From Agromyces subbeticus DSM 16689 (GTDB lineage Bacteria; Actinomycetota; Actinomycetes; Actinomycetales; Microbacteriaceae), in the NCBI RefSeq assembly GCF_000421565.1, contig NZ_ATXG01000006.1, positions 62,001 through 126,000 on the forward strand: a stretch of 64,000 nt of DNA, in the 5' to 3' direction. A model generated the notes under the pieces. The model did not search any database and was not told the DNA's origin. It worked only from the letters and a program-made list of their open reading frames with translations. A program made the position numbers and the translations under genes. Positions 16,769-23,958 of the stretch are shown here, piece by piece; position 1 is the first letter of the stretch; every line of letters begins with the position of its first letter.

Positions 16769-17254
16769 TCAGTCGGCGTGCCCGAGGCGCCGGTCGAGCG
16801 CGTCGAGTGCCGGACGCTGTCCCTTGGTGAGCAGCTCGCGCGCCTCGCCGAGCGGCACCCACCGCGCCTCGTCGACCTCGGGGAACGACCGGGTCCGCCC
16901 CGAGCGGGGCGGCCATTCCATCTCGAATGTGTTGCTCGTCACCTCGTCGATCTCGAACTCCGGCGCCTCACCGGCGAACACATGCACGATCTTGCCCGAC
17001 GAGTAGCGGAACCCGCCGAGGTCGACGTACTCGAGCGCAGGCGGCGCCACCCCGATCTCCTCGGTGAACTCGCGGGCCGCAGCGACCAGCAGTTCTTCGA
17101 GTGCCTCGTCGGCGTCGAGACCGATCTCGCCCTTCGGAATGGTCCAGGCCCCTTCGTGCTTGCGTGCCCAGAACGGCCCGCCCATGTGGGCGATGAAGAC
17201 CTCGGTCTCGGGCGAGCGCCGATAGAGCAGCACGCCGGCGCTCGTCACCGGCAT
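16769..17254 (-). CDS. Nudix hydrolase
   Basis: 161 residues. The Nudix box is recognisable as GLDADEALEELLVAAAREFTEEIG cut into its parts: Gly, then Glu, then REFTEEIG (the REUXEEXG core); the spacing between the box Gly and first Glu is two residues longer than canonical. MGGPFWARKHEGAWTIPKGE before the box is typical of the bis(5'-nucleosyl)-tetraphosphatase / diadenosine polyphosphate subgroup. It hydrolyses a nucleoside diphosphate linked to another moiety; the substrate is uncertain. It is divergent from the SDR-like gene at 17320. Confidence 0.85.
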   Translation of the reverse strand: MPVTSAGVLLYRRSPETEVFIAHMGGPFWARKHEGAWTIPKGEIGLDADEALEELLVAAAREFTEEIGVAPPALEYVDLGGFRYSSGKIVHVFAGEAPEFEIDEVTSNTFEMEWPPRSGRTRSFPEVDEARWVPLGEARELLTKGQRPALDALDRRLGHAD

Positions 17255-17319
17255 GGTGCCCCCGACCGGCGCGGCACCTTCGGGAGTAGCGTTGACCTGA
17301 ACTCACGAGGGGGAAGCAC

Positions 17320-17958
17320 ATGGCACGCATCATCGTCATCGGCGGTCACGGCAGGGTCGCGCTGCAGCTCGAACGGGTGCTCGCCGAGCGCGGCGACGAG
17401 GTCGACGCGGTCATCCGCAACGCCGAGCACACCGCTGACATCGAGGCGACGGGTGCGACCGCGGTCGTGGCCGACATCGAGCGTCTCGATCTCGATGGCC
17501 TCACCGAGCTGCTGCGCGGGCACGACGCCGTCGTCTGGTCGGCCGGCGCCGGGGGCGGCGACCCGAAGCGCACCTTTGCGGTCGATCGTGACGCGGCGAT
17601 CCGTTCGATGCGGGCCGCCGAACGTGCCGGCGTGAGCCGCTACGTGATGGTCTCCTACTTCGAATCGCCCGACCACACGGTGCCCGAGTCGAACTCGTTC
17701 CATACCTACGCCGAGGCCAAGGCCGTCGCCGATGAGCACCTCGAGCAGACGCAGCTCGACTGGACCATCCTCGGGCCGAGCAGGCTCACCGACGGTGAGG
17801 CGACCGGACGCATCGATGTCACGGCGACCGAGAGCAGCTCCGTCAACCGAGCGGATGTCGCCGCGGTCGCGGCCGCCGTGCTCGAACGGCCGCAGACGAT
17901 TCACCGCACCATCCGCTTCAACGGCGGCAGCACGCCGATCGCCGACGCGCTCGGCTGA
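17320..17958 (+). CDS. Atypical SDR / NAD(P)H-binding protein
   Basis: 212 residues with an N-terminal Rossmann motif IIVIGGHGRVALQL (GxxGxxxxxL), then VIRNAEHTADIEATGATAVVADIERLD, typical of the atypical SDR_a5 / NmrA-like group. SYFESPDHT and YAEAKAVADEHL carry the positions usually filled by the SDR YxxxK. Such proteins are putative NADPH-dependent reductases or redox sensors. The ATG has GAGGGGGAAG upstream. Its last codons and stop form the first, degenerate copy of an 18-bp tandem repeat. Confidence 0.85.
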   Translation: MARIIVIGGHGRVALQLERVLAERGDEVDAVIRNAEHTADIEATGATAVVADIERLDLDGLTELLRGHDAVVWSAGAGGGDPKRTFAVDRDAAIRSMRAAERAGVSRYVMVSYFESPDHTVPESNSFHTYAEAKAVADEHLEQTQLDWTILGPSRLTDGEATGRIDVTATESSSVNRADVAAVAAAVLERPQTIHRTIRFNGGSTPIADALG

Positions 17959-18014
17959 CCAGGCGCGCTCGACGGACAGTGCGCGCTCGGTTGACCGTGC
18001 GCGCTCGGTTGACC
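17943..18014. repeat. 18-bp tandem repeat derived from the end of the SDR gene
   Basis: Four 18-bp units occur in a row. The first (17943-17960) includes the SDR stop codon and matches the unit at 14 of 18 bases, the second (17961-17978) is degenerate, and the third and fourth (17979-17996, 17997-18014) are identical GTGCGCGCTCGGTTGACC. A partial fifth copy follows. This looks like duplication of the gene's 3' tip. Confidence 0.85.
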
Positions 18015-18044
18015 GTGCGCGTGCCGGCGGGCTGCTGCGAGTGT

Positions 18045-18155
18045 TCAGTGCTCGCGGGGCCGTCGCACGAGCGACCAGAGCGCGGCGACCAGCAGCACCC
18101 CGCCGACCGCTCCGATCAGACCGAGAATCGACCACAGCACGAATTCCGTCGACAT
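18045..18155 (-). CDS. 36-residue single-pass membrane protein
   Basis: A short frame starting at ATG 18153-18155 with GGAGG 5 nt upstream encodes MSTEFVLWSILG, then a Gly/Ala/Val/Leu membrane helix, then the basic end SLVRRPREH. One transmembrane segment (about residues 6-28) and a positively charged tail imply N-out/C-in topology. No homologous family is recognised. Support comes from the good ribosome site and protein-like composition. It may sit with the downstream small genes, but on present evidence it is separate. Confidence 0.6.
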   Translation of the reverse strand: MSTEFVLWSILGLIGAVGGVLLVAALWSLVRRPREH

Positions 18156-18251
18156 CGCCACCTCCGCGTTTCGCATCATTCTGCCCGCGGCCGGGCTCGA
18201 CCGCCAGCATTTGCGCGCCCGAACGTCGGCGCGCGTCGGCCGAGCGTCGGC

Positions 18252-18674
18252 TCAGCCGAGCATCACCGAGGTTCGGTCGGTCGGGCTGACCCGCACCGGC
18301 AGCACCGAGCCGGGCTGCCAGTTGTGCAACGCGCCCTCGGCGATGACGGTCTGGTAGACCGTGCGATAGGGCGCCTCACCCGGCAGCGTCACGTCGAGTT
18401 GCACGGCGTAGACGACCGCGTCGCCGAGTCGCTTGCCGGTGTCAGCCAGCGAGACGACCGTGCCCGAGCCCTGCAGCATCTGCCCGTACGCGGCCATGTT
18501 CGTGAATGGATTGGCGACGGCCGCGCCGTGCGTGCCGGTCGCGTCATTCGGCCCGACACCCGCGAACTGCTCGGCAAGATCGGCCGACTGGCGCAGGTTC
18601 TCTCGGTAATCGGTGTCGACCGACTGGGTGTAGCCCGCCTTGGTGAGGCGGAAGAGGTCGCGGAAGACGCCCAT
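18252..18674 (-). CDS. Conserved hypothetical protein, paralogue of upstream gene
   Basis: 140 residues: MGVFRDLFRLTKAGY, a polar linker, then a C-terminal domain beginning MAAYGQMLQGSGTVVSLADTG and containing VQLDVTLPGEAPYRT and GSVLPVRVSPTD. The last ~95 residues align with the C-terminal half of the gene at 18687, sharing AYGQ, the ADTG-like turn, VTLPGxxPY and VxPxD. It looks like a small beta-rich domain. Twelve base pairs separate the two genes, so they are co-transcribed. Function unknown. Confidence 0.7.
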   Translation of the reverse strand: MGVFRDLFRLTKAGYTQSVDTDYRENLRQSADLAEQFAGVGPNDATGTHGAAVANPFTNMAAYGQMLQGSGTVVSLADTGKRLGDAVVYAVQLDVTLPGEAPYRTVYQTVIAEGALHNWQPGSVLPVRVSPTDRTSVMLG

Positions 18675-18686
18675 CTGCCGACTCGA

Positions 18687-19172
18687 TCAGCTCGTGAAGG
18701 CGGTCTTGTTCGGGTCGGCCGGATCGACCGCGATGTCGTGCGCGCTGCCCTCGGCGTAGTTCGCGAGGAACTGCGGCGCGAGCATCTCGCGCTTCTGCAC
18801 GAGGTAGGGCTCACGGCCGGGCAGCGTCACTTCGATCTCGAGCTGATACCACGGGTTGCCCGAGATGCGCTCGCCGGTGTCGACCGCGCTGCGGATCACC
18901 GAGGTGCCGGGCTGGCCGATCGCGATGATGCGGTTGAGTTCTTGGCCGTAGGCGTTCAGCACATCGTGGTCGGCCGACATCGCGGCGCTCACCTCGCTCG
19001 CGTTCGCCATCGTGACGGGAGCGCCGTCGGTGTAGCCGGCGTCGCGCATCGCCTGGTTCGCGAGCTCTTGCGCGGCTTGCGCCTGCGCGGCCCAGTCCTG
19101 CCCGGCGGCCTGGCCCGGCGCTTGAGCTCCGGCCTGGGTGAACGCGTTCTTCGCCTTGTCGAACAAGCCCAT
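18687..19172 (-). CDS. Conserved hypothetical protein, first gene of a paralogous pair
   Basis: From the ATG at 19170-19172 (GAGGGG upstream) the product has 161 residues: MGLFDKAKNAFTQAG, an Ala/Gln-rich helix (about 15-50), and a C-terminal beta-rich domain with LNAYGQELNRIIAIGQPG, SAVDTGERI, EIEVTLPGREPYLV and IAVDPADPNKT. The domain repeats in the next gene, so the pair arose by tandem duplication. The amphipathic start resembles cytosolic proteins. A longer open frame exists upstream but is not needed. Function unknown. Confidence 0.72.
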   Translation of the reverse strand: MGLFDKAKNAFTQAGAQAPGQAAGQDWAAQAQAAQELANQAMRDAGYTDGAPVTMANASEVSAAMSADHDVLNAYGQELNRIIAIGQPGTSVIRSAVDTGERISGNPWYQLEIEVTLPGREPYLVQKREMLAPQFLANYAEGSAHDIAVDPADPNKTAFTS

Positions 19173-19342
19173 CTGCGGTGTCCCCTCGTCTCGGCGCCCG
19201 ATGCGGGCTCGGTCTGCCCACCCTCTCACGGCGCGGTGTCGCGTGGACAGCGGATCGGTGAACGTCTGCGGCCGGGCGTCAAGCGGTTGACGGATGTCGC
19301 TATGCCCGCGCACGCTGGAGGCAACTCGACCTCGGAGGAACC

Positions 19343-19582
19343 ATGACCGACCCACGAGACCCCACCGATGCGCGCGGCGTGATGCAGCGTCGCGACCCGC
19401 TGAATGTTGCCGAGCCGAGCGACGCCGCGGATCGCACCGCCGCCGACGACATGGAGACCGCAGAAGAGGACGCCGCGCAGGATGCGGCGACCGAGGGCGA
19501 CGACCCCAACGACCTCGACGCCGACAACGCGGTCGAGGCCGACTCCATCGAGACCCTCGACCCCGACAACCCGCCGGCGTAG
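19343..19582 (+). CDS. Small, very acidic, disordered protein (79 aa)
   Basis: The protein is dominated by Asp, Glu and Ala (for example TAADDMETAEEDAAQDAATE), has no Cys or Trp, and ends in a Pro-rich tail; it is predicted to be unstructured with a strongly negative charge. The ATG has GGAGG 5 nt upstream. Similar acidic small proteins of unknown role are common in Microbacteriaceae, but I cannot name a family. It precedes the ClgR-like regulator by 72 bp on the same strand. Confidence 0.6.
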   Translation: MTDPRDPTDARGVMQRRDPLNVAEPSDAADRTAADDMETAEEDAAQDAATEGDDPNDLDADNAVEADSIETLDPDNPPA

Positions 19583-19619
19583 TCGCCGCGGCCGACCGTT
19601 CTGCTCTGAGCGGATCGAC

Positions 19620-19648
19620 CTGACGCGAGCGGATGCCGCGGCTAGCCT
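19620..19648 (+). promoter_or_regulatory. Leaderless promoter of the ClgR-like regulator
   Basis: CTGACG (19620-19625) and TAGCCT (19643-19648) are 17 bp apart; the -10 ends 6 nt before the ATG at 19655. Confidence 0.55.
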
Positions 19649-19654
19649 CGGGGC

Positions 19655-20161
19655 ATGGGCAACGTGATCGAGTTCACACGGGCAGCTGGCGGGCGGGAGT
19701 CGGAGCCGCGCGCGCCGAAGAGCAATGTGCCGAAGAGCACTGCGGCAAAGCCCAGCGCGGCGAAGCCGCTCTGGCGGCACGCACTCGGCGAGGTGCTGCG
19801 GGGTGAGCGTCTCGGGCAGGAGCGCATCCTGACCGAGGTGGCGGCGACGGCCGGCGTCTCACCGCAATACCTCTCCGAGGTCGAGCGCGGCCGCAAGGAG
19901 CCCTCATCAGAGGTGCTCGGTTCGGTCGCAGAGGCCCTCGGGCTCGAGCTCGTCGACGTGGTGCAGCGGGTCGGCGCGCTGCTCGGCGAACGACAGAGAA
20001 CCGACCGGCGCGAGGCCGAGCGGCGTGAACTGCTGCGGGTCGAGGCATCGTTCGCCTTCCGGGCCGACACGCACGATCCCTTCGACCTCGACTCGGAGCA
20101 TCCGCTCTCCGCTGCGACCGGCGCGCCCACCGTGCTGAACGGGTACCTGCTCGCCGCCTGA
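19655..20161 (+). CDS. XRE-family regulator, ClgR-like
   Basis: 168 residues. After a basic, low-complexity N-terminus (1-40) comes an XRE helix-turn-helix: ALGEVLRGERLGQER, LTEVAATAGVSPQYLSEVER, GRKEPSSEVLGSVAEALGL. The GVS-YLSEVERGRKE-SSE pattern is that of ClgR, the actinobacterial activator of clp protease genes. The convergent neighbour is a two-gene clpP operon, which supports that role. Confidence is high for XRE, moderate for ClgR function, since no convincing ClgR box is visible upstream of clpP. Confidence 0.8.
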   Translation: MGNVIEFTRAAGGRESEPRAPKSNVPKSTAAKPSAAKPLWRHALGEVLRGERLGQERILTEVAATAGVSPQYLSEVERGRKEPSSEVLGSVAEALGLELVDVVQRVGALLGERQRTDRREAERRELLRVEASFAFRADTHDPFDLDSEHPLSAATGAPTVLNGYLLAA

Positions 20162-20172
20162 CGCCTGCGGTG

Positions 20173-20207
20173 CGCCGTGCGTCGGCCCTGATGACTGGCG
20201 CACGGCG
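20173..20207. terminator. Hairpin between regulator and clpP operon
   Basis: The arms CGCCGTGCG (20173-20181) and CGCACGGCG (20199-20207) pair perfectly around a 17-nt loop in the 58-bp gap between convergent genes. No T-run follows. Confidence 0.5.
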
Positions 20208-20219
20208 TCGGCCGGGAGA

Positions 20220-20837
20220 CTACCCGCGCCCGGCCCCGGCGCCGACGAGCACCTGCCTCGTCAAGACGTGATCGGCGAGGCCGTACTCGACGGCGGCGGC
20301 GGCCGGCAGGATCAGGTCGCGATCGGTGTCGTGGCGCAGGGCCGATGCGTCGCGGCCGGTGTCGGCCGCGAGCGCCGCCTCGAGCTCGGCGCGCACGCGC
20401 ACGACCTCGTCGGCGTGCAGGATGAGGTCGGGAATCGTGCCCCGCCCCTGCGTCGACGGCTGGTGCAGCACCACCCGCCCGTGCGGCAGGATCGCCCGCT
20501 GGCCCTTCGCGCCCCCGGCCAGCAGCACCGCGGCCGGCCCGCCCGCCTGGCCCACGCACGTCGTCGCGACATCCGGCTTGATGTGCTGCATCGTGTCGTA
20601 CACCGCGAGCGCCGCGCCCGGCGAGCCGCCGGGGGAGTTGAGGTAGAGGCTGATCGGCGTCTCGCTCGACTCCGAGGCGAGGTGCAGGAACTGCGCGATC
20701 AGCACGTTGGCGACGCCGTCGTCGATCTCGGTGCCGAGATAGACGATGCGGTCCGAGAGCAGCCGGCTGTAGACGTCGAGCGAGCGCTCGCTGTTGCCGC
20801 GCTTCTCGACGACGTAGGGGATCGTGTAACTGGTCAT
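20220..20837 (-). CDS. ClpP-family subunit lacking the catalytic serine (ClpR-like)
   Basis: 205 residues with the full ClpP fold: RIVYLGTEIDD, LYLNSPGGSPGAALAVYDTM, KGQRAILPHGRVVLHQPS, and AVEYGLADHVL. The GQAASMGA segment that normally holds the nucleophile reads VGQAGGPAAVLL, so the serine is Gly100. His125 and Asp174 are retained. It should assemble into Clp rings but not cleave, like cyanobacterial and plastid ClpR. Its ATG overlaps the stop of the upstream intact clpP by 4 bp (ATGA), implying translational coupling and a mixed complex with that subunit. Confidence 0.9.
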   Translation of the reverse strand: MTSYTIPYVVEKRGNSERSLDVYSRLLSDRIVYLGTEIDDGVANVLIAQFLHLASESSETPISLYLNSPGGSPGAALAVYDTMQHIKPDVATTCVGQAGGPAAVLLAGGAKGQRAILPHGRVVLHQPSTQGRGTIPDLILHADEVVRVRAELEAALAADTGRDASALRHDTDRDLILPAAAAVEYGLADHVLTRQVLVGAGAGRG

Positions 20838-21475
20838 GCCGGCACTCCCATTCCGGTGTTCGCCTGCAGCCCGAACTGGGGGCGCTGGCCCTGCGGATAC
20901 ATCTCGCCGAAACCGTCGGCGATGCGGTCGATGAAGCCGTAGTCCACCGCTTCGGCCGCCGTGTACCACCGGTCGCGCAGCGAGTCCTCGGCGATGCGCT
21001 CGACGGGCTGGCCGGTGAACGCCGAGACGAGGCCGAGCACCGTGTCGCGGGTGTAGCGCAGGTCGTCGGCCTGCAGCTCGACGTCGACCGCCGTGCCGCC
21101 GATGCCGGCCGAACCCTGGTGCATCAGGATGCGAGCGTGCGGCAGCGCGAAGCGCTTGCCCGGCGTGCCGGCGGAGAGGAGAAACTGGCCCGCGCTCGCC
21201 GCGACGCCGACGGCGATCGTCGACACGTCGTTCGGAATCGAGCGCATGAGGTCGGCAATGGCGAGCATCGCCGACACCGAGCCGCCGGGCGAGTTGATCC
21301 AGAAGCGGATGTCACGGCGCGGGTCGTCGGCCGCGAGGGTCACGAGCTGCGCGATGAGTCGGTTGCCGCCGGCCTGGTCGAGCTCGTCGCCGAGCACGAT
21401 GATGCGCTCGTGGAAGAGGCGCTTCGTGAGTTCGGCGTCGATGGGCAGGATCGGTGGGGATTCGTGGTCGCTCAT
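20834..21475 (-). CDS. clpP: ATP-dependent Clp protease proteolytic subunit (active)
   Basis: 213 residues with an intact triad: Ser94 in VAASAGQFLL, His119 in RILMHQGS and Asp168 in SLRDRWYTA. FWINSPGGSVSAMLAIADLM and VDYGFIDRIADGF are standard ClpP elements. This would be the proteolytic partner in a heteromeric Clp peptidase fed by ClpX or ClpC. It is the first gene of an operon with the serine-less paralogue. This is likely an accessory clpP pair, because clpX and tig, the usual neighbours of the principal pair, are absent. A hairpin- and repeat-rich leader precedes it. Confidence 0.93.
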   Translation of the reverse strand: MSDHESPPILPIDAELTKRLFHERIIVLGDELDQAGGNRLIAQLVTLAADDPRRDIRFWINSPGGSVSAMLAIADLMRSIPNDVSTIAVGVAASAGQFLLSAGTPGKRFALPHARILMHQGSAGIGGTAVDVELQADDLRYTRDTVLGLVSAFTGQPVERIAEDSLRDRWYTAAEAVDYGFIDRIADGFGEMYPQGQRPQFGLQANTGMGVPA

Positions 21476-21511
21476 GCCTCCAGACTGCGTCGGCCCGACG
21501 AGTCATGGGGC

Positions 21512-21592
21512 GGATGCCGCTGAGGGCAGAGCTGCCCTGAGCGGAACTGCCGAGGGCAGTGCTGCCGAGAGCAGCGGGGCCGCGCGGCATCC
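21512..21592. repeat. Nested inverted and direct repeats upstream of clpP
   Basis: Outer arms GGATGCCGC (21512-21520) and GCGGCATCC (21584-21592) enclose imperfect repeats of GAGGGCAGAGCTGCC, GAGGGCAGTGCTGCC and GAGAGCAGC, each itself near-palindromic. The block lies 37-117 bp upstream of the clpP start, where it may act as a leader RNA structure or regulator site. Confidence 0.6.
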
Positions 21593-21650
21593 GTGACTCT
21601 TCGGGTCATCTCATCGGCACGCGCACGGAGCGCCGTGCCAAAATATCCCG

Positions 21651-22595
21651 GTGACCCGCCTCACCGACCCGACCGCGCATCACGCGACCCGTCGGCGTAC
21701 CCGGTGGCTGCCGCTCGTCTGGGTGGTGCCGGTGGCGGTGGCGCTGCTCGCCGCCGTCGTGCTGCTCGCGATCTGGCTGCGCGGCCAGGCGCCCGTGCAA
21801 GAGTTCATCGCCCGGTACCCCGGCACGACGCCGCTGCCCGAGGGCGCGCCCGTCGGCATTCCCGCGTGGCTCGGCTGGCAGCACTTCCTCAACGGGTTCT
21901 TCCTCGTGCTGCTCGTGCGCTCCGGGTTGCTGCTGCGAAAGAGAGGGCGGCCGCCTGCGCGGTGGGTGCGGGGCAACGACGGCCTCGTGCGCACGAAGAA
22001 CCCGCCGTGGAAGATCGGCATCTACCTGTGGCTGCACTACGTCGTCGACGCGCTCTGGGTGCTGAACGGCATCGTCTTCGTCGTGCTGTTGCTCGTCACC
22101 GGGCAGTGGATGCGCATCGTGCCGACGAGCGGCGACATCTGGCCGAACGCCGTGTCGGCCGCCCTGCAGTACGCCTCGCTGAACTGGCCGGTCGAGCATG
22201 CCTGGGTGAACTACAACAGCTTGCAGGTGCTCACCTACTTCGGCATCGTCTTCGTCGTCGCACCGCTCGCCGTGATCACGGGGCTCCGGTTGTCGTCGGT
22301 GTGGCCGCAGCGGGCCGAACGGCTCAATACCCTCTACCCGGCCTCGCTCGCCCGGGCGGTGCACTACCCGGTGATGCTCGCCTTCGTGGCGTTCGTCATC
22401 GTGCACGTCGCGCTCGTCTTCGCGACCGGCGCGCTGCGCAACCTCGACGCGATGTACGCGAGCCGCGATGACGCGTCGTGGCTGGGCTTCGCCATCTTCG
22501 CGGTGTCGCTCGTGGTTCTGGTGGCGGGCTGGTTCGCCGTACGACCCGAGGTGCTGACGCCCATCGCGAGGCGCACGGGCACTGTCTCGCGCTGA
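21651..22595 (+). CDS. Cytochrome b / b561-like membrane protein
   Basis: A 314-residue protein with about five membrane segments (near residues 20-45, 75-92, 125-150, 195-215, 238-262 and 280-300). Membrane-embedded histidines in WQHFLNG, LHYVVDALWVLNG and VHYPVMLAF...VHVAL are spaced like haem ligands of the cytochrome b561/b6 N-terminal family. It may transfer electrons from a partner, but no molybdopterin or hydrogenase subunit is adjacent. Start is GTG with an AT-rich CAAAAT 6 nt upstream. Family assignment is moderate, the electron partner unknown. Confidence 0.72.
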   Translation: MTRLTDPTAHHATRRRTRWLPLVWVVPVAVALLAAVVLLAIWLRGQAPVQEFIARYPGTTPLPEGAPVGIPAWLGWQHFLNGFFLVLLVRSGLLLRKRGRPPARWVRGNDGLVRTKNPPWKIGIYLWLHYVVDALWVLNGIVFVVLLLVTGQWMRIVPTSGDIWPNAVSAALQYASLNWPVEHAWVNYNSLQVLTYFGIVFVVAPLAVITGLRLSSVWPQRAERLNTLYPASLARAVHYPVMLAFVAFVIVHVALVFATGALRNLDAMYASRDDASWLGFAIFAVSLVVLVAGWFAVRPEVLTPIARRTGTVSR

Positions 22596-22642
22596 GCCGG
22601 GACACCAGCGCGGCGGCCAGCGCCGGTGGCGCCAGCGGCCGG

Positions 22643-22661
22643 ATAGGTAAGGCTGGCCTCA
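22643..22661. promoter_or_regulatory. DtxR/IdeR-type iron box
   Basis: ATAGGTAAGGCTGGCCTCA matches the 19-bp DtxR/IdeR consensus TTAGGTTAGGCTAACCTAA at 14 positions, including both CCT/AGG cores. It lies 109 bp upstream of the DUF1540 gene start and 47 bp after the cytochrome-like gene. Confidence 0.55.
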
Positions 22662-22770
22662 GAAAAAAGTCGCCGTGATCTGCGGAAAGTCGCACATCGG
22701 ATGCTGCGGGAAGCGGGTCGGCGGGCGTACGATCGCGGTCAACGAGTCGTACACCCACCGGGAGGCCACC

Positions 22771-23073
22771 ATGAGCATGACGCTCGACGAACTGCCCGCC
22801 GTCGCCGAATGTTCGGTGGCCGGCTGTTCCTACAATGACCATTCCCACTGCCACGCGGCCGCGGTCACCATCGGTGGGTCGGTCGGCGACGCCGAGTGCG
22901 CCACCTTCATCCCGCTCGGCAGCAAGGGCGGGCTCGACAAGGTCGTGACCCACGTCGGCGCCTGCCAGCGCGCCGAATGCGTGCACAACACCTCGCTCGA
23001 GTGCACCGCACCCTCGGTGCGTGTCGGGCCGGGTGCCGTCGACGCAGACTGCCTCACCTACGACCCTCGCTGA
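22771..23073 (+). CDS. Double DUF1540 cysteine-motif protein
   Basis: From the ATG with GGGAGG 5 nt upstream the product has 100 residues and contains two copies of a four-cysteine unit. The first is CSVAGCSYNDHSHCHAAAV...DAECATF and the second is CQRAECVHNTSLECTAPSV...DADCLTY. This is the DUF1540 pattern, thought to bind a metal or be redox active. The first unit carries extra histidines. An iron box upstream suggests expression when iron is low. The exact role is unknown. Confidence 0.82.
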   Translation: MSMTLDELPAVAECSVAGCSYNDHSHCHAAAVTIGGSVGDAECATFIPLGSKGGLDKVVTHVGACQRAECVHNTSLECTAPSVRVGPGAVDADCLTYDPR

Positions 23074-23105
23074 CCTTCACTGAGCAAACCGACCCGCACT
23101 GACGG

Positions 23106-23843
23106 TCACCATCCGACCGGGCCTGCGCTGTCGATGAAGGTGCCCGATGCGGCGTGCTCGGGCAGGGTCGCCGCGGTCACGACGATGCGAGCCGCCTCGT
23201 CGGCGGTCGTCGGCGCCTGATCCCGATTCCCGGGAGCGAGGTCGGTCTGCACCCAGCCGGGGCACACGGCCGTCACCTTGAGCTTGGTGCCGGCGAGCTG
23301 CTTGCTCAGCCCGATCGTCATGCTGTTCACCGCGGCCTTCGACGCCTGGTACGCGGGCACGACGCTCGAGTAGTACGGCGAACTCGCATCCGATTGATCG
23401 CTCAACGAACCCATCGTCGACGAGACGTTGACGATGCGGCCGGCGTCGCTGCGGCGAAGCAGCGGCAGGAACTTCTCGGTGACCGTCGCCACCCCGAGAA
23501 CGTTCGTCTCGAACGTGCGCGCGAACGCACCGAGATCGACGAACTCGTGGTCGCCCTCGCTCGTGGCCTCGGGCAGGATGCCGGCGTTGTTCACGAGGAT
23601 GTCGAGGCGTCCGTGGCGCGACTCGATCGCGGCGGCACCGGCGGCGACGCTCGTCGGCGAGGCGACGTCGAGCACCAGGGGTTCTGCGCTGAGGCCCTGC
23701 TCGACGAGTGCGTCGGCTGCGGCGCTCACCGCCGCGAGGTCGCGTCCGGCGATGATGACGAGGGCGCCGGTGCGGGCGAGCGCGGTGGCCGTTGCGAGAC
23801 CGAGTCCGCGATTCGCTCCGGTGACCAATGCGATGGTGCTCAT
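23106..23843 (-). CDS. Short-chain dehydrogenase/reductase (SDR)
   Basis: Starting at ATG 23841-23843, the protein has 245 residues and opens directly with the Rossmann motif ALVTGANRGLGLATA. NNAGILPE follows strand beta-4, and YQASKAAVN holds Tyr and Lys with the Ser in NVSSTMGSL. Loop AGRDLAAV suggests NADP(H). It is a carbonyl-reductase-like SDR of unknown substrate. It is divergent from the RibD-like gene, with a 7-bp-arm palindrome between them that may coordinate both. Confidence 0.9.
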   Translation of the reverse strand: MSTIALVTGANRGLGLATATALARTGALVIIAGRDLAAVSAAADALVEQGLSAEPLVLDVASPTSVAAGAAAIESRHGRLDILVNNAGILPEATSEGDHEFVDLGAFARTFETNVLGVATVTEKFLPLLRRSDAGRIVNVSSTMGSLSDQSDASSPYYSSVVPAYQASKAAVNSMTIGLSKQLAGTKLKVTAVCPGWVQTDLAPGNRDQAPTTADEAARIVVTAATLPEHAASGTFIDSAGPVGW

Positions 23844-23938
23844 GGAATGTGTACATCCTTCCTGTCCGGCGAGGATCGCCGGTTCGAGTGGTACCTCCGA
23901 TCCTGCGCGCGACGCTGACGGCGATCTGGCGTGATTCG

Positions 23939-23958
23939 GACCTCGCATATTCGAGGTC
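23939..23958. promoter_or_regulatory. Palindrome between SDR and RibD-like genes
   Basis: GACCTCG and CGAGGTC flank the spacer CATATT. The site overlaps the -35 region of a promoter whose -10 is TATGCT (23975-23980), 6 nt before an ATG at 23987. Confidence 0.5.

Noticed and set aside
21622..21632. CGC-N5-GCG resembling part of a ClgR box
   Set aside because: It lacks the flanking GTT of the reported consensus, is about 147 bp from clpP and such short GC words are frequent here.
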